Virus record (IMG/VR): IMGVR_UViG_3300042326_002145
Span: 1 to 35,607 of that record
Origin: a virus
DNA: 35,607 nt
Strand: one strand, 5' to 3'
In this document: in pieces, positions 29,775 through 35,607 of the stretch
Layout of the letters: the number at the start of each line of letters is the position of its first letter
Numbering within the stretch: the stretch's first letter is position 1
Translations under genes and position numbers: made by a program
Notes under the pieces: model-generated
Database searches by the model: none
Told to the model about the DNA's origin: nothing
The model's input: the letters and a program-made list of their open reading frames with translations, nothing else

Positions 29775-31174
29775 TGACACTTAATTCATTTTTTTTAAAT
29801 AATTCCCCAAATGAGCAAAGACTCATACAAGATCTAGTAAATGAAAATCTAAGGTTAGCTGGAATTGAAATATACTATATTCCAAGAAAAATAGTAAGAA
29901 AAGAAACAGTACTTAAAGAAATTTCATCCTCAAAATTCAATGATAATTTTGCAATAGAAGCTTACTTAGTTAATTATGATGGATATACTGGACAAGGTGA
30001 TTTATTAACTAAGTTTGGAGTTAGTTTGAAAGATGAAGTTAGTTTATTAATTTCCAAAGAAAGATATGAAGATTTTATTTCATATTTCTTAGACGAAGAT
30101 GATCCAGAAATAGAGTTAAATTCTCGACCAAGAGAAGGTGATTTGGTATATTTTCCTTTAGGAAAAAGATTATTTGAGGTTAAATTTGTTGAACATGAAA
30201 GTTCATTCTATCAACTTGGAAAACTTTATGTTTATGAATTGAAGTGTGAACTATTTGAATATGAAGATGAGATAATAGATACTACAGTTGATGAAATTGA
30301 TACCAGTATTAAGAATGAAGGATATATTACTGAAATTCAATTAACTAGAAGTGGTGAGACAGCAACTGCGATTGCTTCTATTGGAACTGGATATGTAAAT
30401 AAGATTTATTTAACTAATGATGGTTATGGATATACTTCCACTCCATCTATAGAAATATCTCCAGCACCTTTTGGTGGATCTAATGCATCTGCGGTTGCCA
30501 TTACTTCATCATATGGTTCTTTCAGATCAATTAAGGAAATAATACTATCTAATCCAGGTTTTGGATATACTATCCCACCAAAAATTACAATAACTGGTGG
30601 TGGTGGTGTAGGTGCTTCGGCAACATGTGCTATAGAAACTGTTAATACAGGAATAACAAGCATATCTATGATTAACAAAGGTTCTGGATATATGTCTAAA
30701 CCTTCAATATCCTTTTCTTCCCCAATTCCAGGTATTGGAGTAACACCTATAGGAATATCTTCACTATCAAATATGGGACAGATTGAGGCAATATTGTTAT
30801 CAAATTCTGGAATAGGTTATAGTTCTGCTCCGATTATAACCATTTCTCCACCACCAACTTCAGGTATAGACACTTCTATTATCAATTATAAATTTAATGA
30901 AATTGTAACTGGATCTATATCAGGAACAACTGCAAGAGTAAAATCTTGGGATTTAGATACTAAAGTTTTAAAAGTTTCATTTATAGATGATGTTAGTGCA
31001 AAGGGATTTTATCCTGGAGAAATTATTACTGGATCTGATTCCAATACGTCTTATGCTACGGTATCATTTGATTCTTTTGATAATAATGATAAATATAGTG
31101 AGAATAAAACAATTGAAACAGAAGCTGAACAAATAATAGACTTCTCAGAAAAAAATCCATTTGGTACTTACTGA
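29774..31174 (+). CDS. 14: Neck protein gp14 with inserted beta repeats
   Basis: 466 aa against 256 in T4. The gp14 core is residues 1-185 (NEQRLIQDLVNENLRLAGIE, IYYIPRKIVRKETVLKEISS, EGDLVYFPLGKRLFEVKFVE, YVYELKCELFEYEDE) plus the C-terminus, ending NPFGTY. Between them lie about 200 extra residues: four GxGY/P beta repeats of 41-45 residues (GYGYTSTPSIEISP 217, GFGYTIPPKITITG 262, GSGYMSKPSISFSS 303, GIGYSSAPIITISP 346) and then a module with SWDLDTKVLK (about 375-430) that also occurs in gp8. The core should act as in T4, forming the neck with gp13; the insert probably projects from it. Start and stop both overlap neighbours by one base. Confidence 0.92.
   Translation: MTLNSFFLNNSPNEQRLIQDLVNENLRLAGIEIYYIPRKIVRKETVLKEISSSKFNDNFAIEAYLVNYDGYTGQGDLLTKFGVSLKDEVSLLISKERYEDFISYFLDEDDPEIELNSRPREGDLVYFPLGKRLFEVKFVEHESSFYQLGKLYVYELKCELFEYEDEIIDTTVDEIDTSIKNEGYITEIQLTRSGETATAIASIGTGYVNKIYLTNDGYGYTSTPSIEISPAPFGGSNASAVAITSSYGSFRSIKEIILSNPGFGYTIPPKITITGGGGVGASATCAIETVNTGITSISMINKGSGYMSKPSISFSSPIPGIGVTPIGISSLSNMGQIEAILLSNSGIGYSSAPIITISPPPTSGIDTSIINYKFNEIVTGSISGTTARVKSWDLDTKVLKVSFIDDVSAKGFYPGEIITGSDSNTSYATVSFDSFDNNDKYSENKTIETEAEQIIDFSEKNPFGTY
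30422..30850 (+). repeat. Four tandem GxGY...P beta repeats inside gp14
   Basis: At the protein level, units start at gp14 residues 217, 262, 303 and 346, each reading G-x-G-Y-x-x-x-P-x-I-x-I-(S/T), followed by a Gly/Ser/Ala-rich turn, a strand, and an 'I-x-(S/A)-I-x-L-x-(N)' strand. Related units occur in the giant protein, gp8 and the DUF4815 protein. DNA identity between units is modest, so the copies are old or exchanged from diverged sources. Confidence 0.8.
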
Positions 31175-32022
31175 TGCTAGGAACTTATTTTTATCACGAA
31201 ATTATACGAAGAACTGTTATATCTTTTGGTACTTTATTTAATAATATTAATATAAGGCATAAAAATTCATCAGATGAAAATATAAGTGAAATAAAAGTTC
31301 CTCTTGCCTACGGACCAATTCAAAAGTTCTTAGCTAGAATTGAACAACAACCAGAATTAAATAAACCTATTGCAATGACTTTGCCAAGAATGGCATTCGA
31401 AATGACCTCAATTCAGTATGATCCATCAAGAAAAGCAAATATTACTCAAACATTTAAAGCTTCAGATGGAAATAATTTTAAAAAAGTATTTTTACCAGTT
31501 CCATATAATATTGGATTTCAACTTAATTTGATCAGTAAATTGCAAGATGATGCTTTACAGGTTATAGAACAAATATTACCATATTTTCAACCAGCATTCA
31601 ACTTAACTGTAAATTTAATAGATTCAATTGGAGAAAAAAGAGACATACCAGTTGTTTTGGATAGTGTATCTTTTACTGATGATTATGAGGGTGATTTTTC
31701 TACAAGAAGAATATTAATTTATACCTTTAACTTTACAGCAAAAACTTATCTCTTTGGTCCAATTGCTGATAGTACTGATGGACTTATTCGTAAGGTTCAA
31801 GTTGATTATTATACTGGAACAGATACTCAAACTGCTAAGAGAGAGATGAGATATACTGTTACTCCCGATCCAATAGATGCTGAACCATATGAAGACTTTG
31901 GATTTAATGAATCAATAGAGATGTTCTTTGATGGTAAAGAATATAGTCCAACACAACAACAAGACATAGACTATATACAAAGTGGTAGTGGAACTGCTAA
32001 TGAAGGTCCTATGCCCTTTTAA
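31174..32022 (+). CDS. 15: Tail sheath stabiliser/terminator gp15
   Basis: 282 aa, close to T4 gp15 (272). The N-terminus MLGTYFYHEIIRRTVISFGT, then VPLAYGPIQKFLARIEQQ, TLPRMAFEMTSIQYDPSRK and VPYNIGFQLNLISKLQDDAL are characteristic gp15 blocks; VNLIDSIGEKRDIPVVLDSV and the SFTDDYEGDF segment follow. In T4 a gp15 hexamer caps the tail tube and sheath and joins the tail to the neck. The start overlaps the gp14 stop (TGATG at 31172-31176), and gp16 begins 2 nt after the stop, consistent with one late transcript. The C-terminal 40 residues are acidic and probably flexible (SGTANEGPMPF at the end). Confidence 0.92.
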   Translation: MLGTYFYHEIIRRTVISFGTLFNNINIRHKNSSDENISEIKVPLAYGPIQKFLARIEQQPELNKPIAMTLPRMAFEMTSIQYDPSRKANITQTFKASDGNNFKKVFLPVPYNIGFQLNLISKLQDDALQVIEQILPYFQPAFNLTVNLIDSIGEKRDIPVVLDSVSFTDDYEGDFSTRRILIYTFNFTAKTYLFGPIADSTDGLIRKVQVDYYTGTDTQTAKREMRYTVTPDPIDAEPYEDFGFNESIEMFFDGKEYSPTQQQDIDYIQSGSGTANEGPMPF

Positions 32023-32024
32023 TT

Positions 32025-32447
32025 ATGAAAAATAACTATGAAAATTTGGATTCTACTTTTAACATTGAAAGTAAAATTGTTGAGGTAGAGAATGTAAATG
32101 ATCAACTCAATATTTCTCCATTAAAACCAGATGACATTCAAAAAGATTATGAGTACACTCGTGCTAATTTATACTCTTTAATTGAAAAGGGGCAAGAGGC
32201 AATTAATGGAATCATGGAACTTGCTGGAGAAGGTGGAAGTTCAAGAGCATATGAAGTTGCTGGACAACTCATAAAAAGTGTTGGAGATGTAACAGATAAA
32301 TTAATAGATTTACAGAAAAAACTTAAAGAAGTCGAAGAAGATACCATCAAAACGACAACTAATACTACGAATAATGCTATTTTTGTTGGTTCAACTTCAG
32401 AATTATCAAAATTACTCAAGCAAGGTTTTCTAAATAATAAAGAGTAA
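32025..32447 (+). CDS. 16: Terminase small subunit gp16
   Basis: 140 aa against 164 in T4. The core YTRANLYSLIEKGQEAINGI, ELAGEGGSSRAYEVAGQLIK, GDVTDKLIDLQKKLKEVEE and the tail NNAIFVGSTSELSKLLKQ match cyanophage gp16. The helical centre forms the ring-forming coiled coil, which in T4 recognises DNA and regulates the large terminase gp17. The acidic N-terminus (about 45 residues) looks flexible. gp17 normally follows; here three other genes lie directly downstream and gp17 is not reached before the window ends. Confidence 0.9.
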   Translation: MKNNYENLDSTFNIESKIVEVENVNDQLNISPLKPDDIQKDYEYTRANLYSLIEKGQEAINGIMELAGEGGSSRAYEVAGQLIKSVGDVTDKLIDLQKKLKEVEEDTIKTTTNTTNNAIFVGSTSELSKLLKQGFLNNKE

Positions 32448-32459
32448 CTTTTTAATTCT

Positions 32460-33749
32460 GTGAATAAGTTAAAGTCCCATAAAACAGTTGAACAAATTGC
32501 CAAGAAACATCGCCTTGAAGTTTCTTTTGTGAAGAATCAACTTAAAATGGGAATTCCTATTGAGCATGAACACACAAAAGATAAGGATCTTGCTACTGAC
32601 ATTGCTCTTCAACATCTTGATGAAATTCCCGATTACTATACACGACTAAAAAAAATGGAATCCTCAGCAAAGAAATCGCATAAAAAATATAAGGATGTTA
32701 CTGAAGGAAAAAAAATGAAAGGTGAAGATCCTTGTTGGAAGGGATATCAGATGGTTGGTAAAAAGAAAAAAAATGGTAAAGAGGTTCCAAATTGCGTTCC
32801 AGTGAAGGAAGAAAATGGAATGATGAGATATTGCCCCAAATGTCAAAAAGATGAGACTCGTTCAGAGTGTAAGTATGGTCCAAAATTCTGGGATATGTAT
32901 TCTTTACCAAAAACTTTGGGTAAAGATTATCATGCAAATTCGCCTCATCCAGGAAACTTTCCAGAATCTTATGATCATGAGCATTCGATGGCAAGATCAG
33001 AACTCTCAACTATTGCATCTGCAGTAAAAAGACTTAAGAAAAAAATGAAAGGTGAAGGAAATATAGAAGCATGGGTTCAATCAAAGATTACTAAAGCAGC
33101 AGATTATCTTGATACTGCAGCGGATTATGTTGATAGTGGTGAAATGAAAGAGCAGGTTGCAGGTACTGATTCTCCAGCAGATAACCCAAATATTGAAAGA
33201 TTTAGTACAGCAATTAAAGCAATTGGAAAAAGAAAACTACCAGATTCTCAAAAAATAGGTGCTCTTAAACAAGCTGCACAAATATATCGTGGTATGCGTG
33301 AAGAAATTAGTTTTGAAATCGGTTCTGGTCATAAACAGGTACAAAAACAGGCAAAAATTAGAAATCTTGCAGAGAGAACTACTAACCAAAATGAAAAATC
33401 TGCTGCACAAAGAAAACTTTCTGGACCTTCATTACCTCTTGCAGATTCTTACGAATACTCAAATTGGAGAGTAGAATTTGGATTATCTGAAGATTGGCAA
33501 AAAGTAAATCGTAAAGATAAGACCGATGGATTAAGTCAAAAAGCAGTTAATGCTTATCGTAAAGAAAATCCAGGTTCAAAACTTCAAACTGCAGTAACTG
33601 AAAAGAATCCAAAAGGAAAAAGGGCAGGGCGTCGTAAAAGATTCTGTAGTCGTATGTCTGGAATGAAGGACAAACTCACTTCTGCAAAAACTGCAAGAAA
33701 TCCGGATTCAGATATCAATAAAACACTACGTCGTTGGAACTGTAACTAA
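32460..33749 (+). CDS. Patchwork protein with DUF5661- and DUF6321-like domains (429 aa)
   Basis: The start is GTG at 32460. Modules in order: a DUF5661-like helical domain (1-70; TVEQIAKKHRLEVSFVKNQL then IEHEHTKDKDLATDIALQHL); a short cassette EDPCWKGYQMVGKKKKNGKE with VPNCVPVKE (89-117) seen in several marine phage proteins; a small CPKCQKDETRSEC segment (125-137) with possible metal-binding Cys; an HSMARSELSTIASAVKRLKK / IEAWVQSKITKAADYLDTAA helical module (175-222); and a DUF6321-like C-terminus (344-428; DWQKVNRKDKTDGLSQKAVN ... KRAGRRKRFCSRMSGMKDK). It is very basic in parts. Domain names are from memory. I infer a DNA-associated or head-internal virion role; it sits between gp16 and the following cassette. 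Confidence 0.8.
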   Translation: MNKLKSHKTVEQIAKKHRLEVSFVKNQLKMGIPIEHEHTKDKDLATDIALQHLDEIPDYYTRLKKMESSAKKSHKKYKDVTEGKKMKGEDPCWKGYQMVGKKKKNGKEVPNCVPVKEENGMMRYCPKCQKDETRSECKYGPKFWDMYSLPKTLGKDYHANSPHPGNFPESYDHEHSMARSELSTIASAVKRLKKKMKGEGNIEAWVQSKITKAADYLDTAADYVDSGEMKEQVAGTDSPADNPNIERFSTAIKAIGKRKLPDSQKIGALKQAAQIYRGMREEISFEIGSGHKQVQKQAKIRNLAERTTNQNEKSAAQRKLSGPSLPLADSYEYSNWRVEFGLSEDWQKVNRKDKTDGLSQKAVNAYRKENPGSKLQTAVTEKNPKGKRAGRRKRFCSRMSGMKDKLTSAKTARNPDSDINKTLRRWNCN

Positions 33750-33750
33750 A

Positions 33751-34059
33751 ATGAAATCATTTCAACAGTTTATTTCAGAAAGCATCAATATTGCCGGAGA
33801 TTTTAACGGCAATCTTTATATGAATTCTTCCGAACCAGAAACGGCAAACGAATCTTTTCTTGCTGATGTAGTTTGGAAAGGAAGATTATATCGCATGGAA
33901 GTTGAAGGTAAAATGATGAACAAGAATGAACTTGCTGAACAACTTCAAAGAGAATATCCTGGGGCAATTGTTCATAACATTTACCCAGTAACAGAAAATT
34001 CATTAACAGTTAAAAACGCACAAAGATACAGACCAGAAAGATTATCATGGAGTGATTGA
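33751..34059 (+). CDS. Conserved hypothetical protein with capsid-targeting-like N-terminus (102 aa)
   Basis: The N-terminus MKSFQQFISES resembles the MKTYQEFIAEA targeting peptide of T4 internal head proteins, though short similarity of this kind also occurs in other phage proteins. It continues INIAGDFNGNLYMNSS, FLADVVWKGRLYRMEVEGKM, ELAEQLQREYPGAIVHNIYP and ends RYRPERLSWSD. The 'NIxGxFxGNLYxNxS ... ESFxADVxWxGxLYRxE' pattern looks widespread in marine T4-like phages. Function unknown; an internal head or assembly role is inference from the N-terminus and from adjacency to terminase. One base separates it from the patchwork gene, and the next ATG follows 3 nt after its stop. Confidence 0.78.
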   Translation: MKSFQQFISESINIAGDFNGNLYMNSSEPETANESFLADVVWKGRLYRMEVEGKMMNKNELAEQLQREYPGAIVHNIYPVTENSLTVKNAQRYRPERLSWSD

Positions 34060-34062
34060 TTC

Positions 34063-35607
34063 ATGGCACAATTTAATAAGAATGAACAAGATTTCCTGAA
34101 TCAGGAAAGAACACTGTTTGAAGTGAATATGATCGCCAATAAGAATGGCGAAGTCGTTACAATTGATAATCCATTTCCAGTATCTCTTGGAAGTTCCAAT
34201 ATTACTATTAATGGTAATATTACAATTCCAGGAATAGTAACAGTTACAAGCACTCCAGATAATCCAGTTCATAATCACATAGTTGAAGTTGGGACAGGTG
34301 GAACATTAACAACTCCATATCTTCCAGTCGGTATTTCTACATTACTGAATACTGTAGGTATTGGAACCACTGGGCAAGTATCAATCAACCTCAACAATTC
34401 ACCAGTCAGCACCACAAATCCATTTCCTGTTACTGGAAATATTGATATTGAATTACCACCAATAGCAACTGATGCATTTGGTCGTTTAAGAACTTCAACA
34501 CCACTTACACTTTTTGATAGTTCCCACAGATACAGGGACAATAATCTTTGGAGTAGTCTAGTTGTTGGTACTGGTTCAACAGTTGGATTTGTAACTGCAC
34601 AAGGTTTAGTAAATTTAACTGTTGGTGTTGGAAGCACCGCATCAATCATCAGAGAAACGACAAAAGTATTCTCATATCAACCAGGAAAGTCATTAGAAAT
34701 TTTAACTACTTTTGTAATGAACCCAGCAAAAGCAAATCTTCGCCAAAGAGTAGGATACTTTGGTGCAGATAATGGAATGTATCTGGAACTTGATGGAAGT
34801 AGTTTATATTTTGTAGAAAGAACTTATGTTCCGGGAATTACAACAGAAACAAGAGTAGCACAAGCAGATTGGAATATTGATACGATGCTTGGTGCAGGGC
34901 ACCGCAATCCATCAGAGGTCACATTAGATATTAGTAAGGCACAAATTCTTTGGATGGATATTGAATGGTTGGGACTTGGAACAGTTAGATTGGGTTTTGT
35001 AGTTGATGGTAAGTTTATTCATTGTCATTCATTTCATCACGCAAATAGAATTAACACAACTTACATCACAACAGCATCACTACCTTTAAGATATGAAATT
35101 GCTAATACGGGAATTACAACCAGTGCAAGCACACTCAAACAAGTTTGCTCTACTGTAATTTCAGAAGGTGGATATGAACTTCGTGGATTGCAGCAAGCAA
35201 TAGGAACACCAGTTCAAACACCAGTTGATTTAACAACAGCAGGAACTTATTATACAGTTTCATCAATTCGTCTTAAAACAACGCCAAATAGATTAGATGC
35301 AATTGTAATTCTAACTGCACTTTCTATTTTAGGTATTACAAACAATGCAACCTATAACTGGCAAGTAAGAGCAAGTGGAACGTCTAATGGTGGAACTTGG
35401 ACTGATGCTGGTCTAGATAGTGCTGTTGAATATAAGATTGGTGGAGGAACTTATACTGGCGGAAGAATACTAGCATCTGGATATACGTATGGTTCCAATC
35501 AAGGTTCATCATCAGTAGATATTCTTAAAGAGGCATTATTTAAGTTTCAGTTGGAAAGGGATGCATTAACAGGAACACCTTATGAACTTTCTATTGTATG
35601 TGCTTCT
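34063..35607 (+). CDS. Virion structural protein, partial (3' end beyond window)
   Basis: The frame is open from ATG 34063 to the window edge (515 codons, no stop). N-terminal ANKNGEVVTIDNPFPVS, a His-containing HNHIVEVGTGG, then DAFGRLRTSTPLTLFDSSH and a large beta-rich region (ETTKVFSYQPGKSLEILTTF, LRQRVGYFGADNGMYLE, AQILWMDIEWLGLGTVRLGF) are typical of large cyanophage virion proteins with a jelly-roll-like fold. GIGTT/GVGST motifs recall the giant tail protein. A fibre, decoration or adhesin role is likely, but the exact one is not known. It starts 3 nt after the preceding stop, so it is in the same transcript. The true length cannot be stated. Confidence 0.82.
   Translation, partial: MAQFNKNEQDFLNQERTLFEVNMIANKNGEVVTIDNPFPVSLGSSNITINGNITIPGIVTVTSTPDNPVHNHIVEVGTGGTLTTPYLPVGISTLLNTVGIGTTGQVSINLNNSPVSTTNPFPVTGNIDIELPPIATDAFGRLRTSTPLTLFDSSHRYRDNNLWSSLVVGTGSTVGFVTAQGLVNLTVGVGSTASIIRETTKVFSYQPGKSLEILTTFVMNPAKANLRQRVGYFGADNGMYLELDGSSLYFVERTYVPGITTETRVAQADWNIDTMLGAGHRNPSEVTLDISKAQILWMDIEWLGLGTVRLGFVVDGKFIHCHSFHHANRINTTYITTASLPLRYEIANTGITTSASTLKQVCSTVISEGGYELRGLQQAIGTPVQTPVDLTTAGTYYTVSSIRLKTTPNRLDAIVILTALSILGITNNATYNWQVRASGTSNGGTWTDAGLDSAVEYKIGGGTYTGGRILASGYTYGSNQGSSSVDILKEALFKFQLERDALTGTPYELSIVCAS

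Noticed and set aside
32147-32503. Minus-strand frame opposite gp16
   Set aside because: gp16 is recognised on the + strand; the mirror frame has no family features.
34275-34649. Minus-strand frame of 124 codons
   Set aside because: It lies opposite the partial virion gene, which is open over its whole length and has recognisable motifs.

Overview
The window is part of the genome of a T4-like myovirus, almost certainly a cyanophage (Kyanoviridae-type phage of Synechococcus/Prochlorococcus/Cyanobium). The case rests on an ordered set of baseplate, neck and packaging genes in T4 order (gp25, gp6, a giant protein in the gp7 slot, gp8, a DUF4815 protein in the gp10 slot, gp13, gp14, gp15, gp16). 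It also rests on a phage speD (AdoMet decarboxylase), on small ORFs typical of cyanophages, and on late-promoter octamers NATAAATA in the gaps. No rRNA, tRNA, integrase, transposase or CRISPR array is visible. Every gene I support is on the + strand.

Layout. (1) 1-2.68 kb: eight small genes with visibly more GC-rich codon use than the rest. Most are separated by hairpins or terminators and carry short repeated leaders. Four products are strongly acidic. Three of these genes share a promoter and leader of fixed geometry: a -10-like hexamer, TCAGTTCAC 10 nt later, and a start codon about 20 nt after that. This looks like an early or host-takeover region. (2) 2.68-2.91 kb: a noncoding boundary with stacked inverted repeats and an A/C-rich tract. 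(3) 2.9-5.5 kb: an AbrB-like small protein whose stop codon lies inside a near-consensus sigma70 promoter, then a tightly coupled run of a glycosyltransferase, two small proteins and an ATP-grasp-like protein, then speD and a small gene behind an SD-masking hairpin. (4) 5.5-28.5 kb: the baseplate/tail block, dominated by a 3902-aa protein and a 2434-aa protein. (5) 28.5-32.4 kb: two small genes, neck proteins, sheath terminator and small terminase. (6) 32.4-35.6 kb: a three-gene cassette directly after gp16 (a patchwork DUF5661/DUF6321 protein, a small protein with a T4 capsid-targeting-like N-terminus, and a partial virion protein). The large terminase expected after gp16 is not reached.

How it works together. 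The right-hand 30 kb encodes assembly of the baseplate wedge, tail and neck and the start of DNA packaging. It appears to be expressed from late promoters at about 4.80, 5.48, 19.59 and 28.88 kb, with many stop/start overlaps inside transcription units. The most striking structural observation is that short beta-rich repeat modules (GxGY...P, a GF...GCxRG module, a SWDxDTKVLK module) recur in different virion proteins from baseplate to neck. This suggests cassette exchange within the particle. All functional names are by sequence recognition only; no database search was possible.
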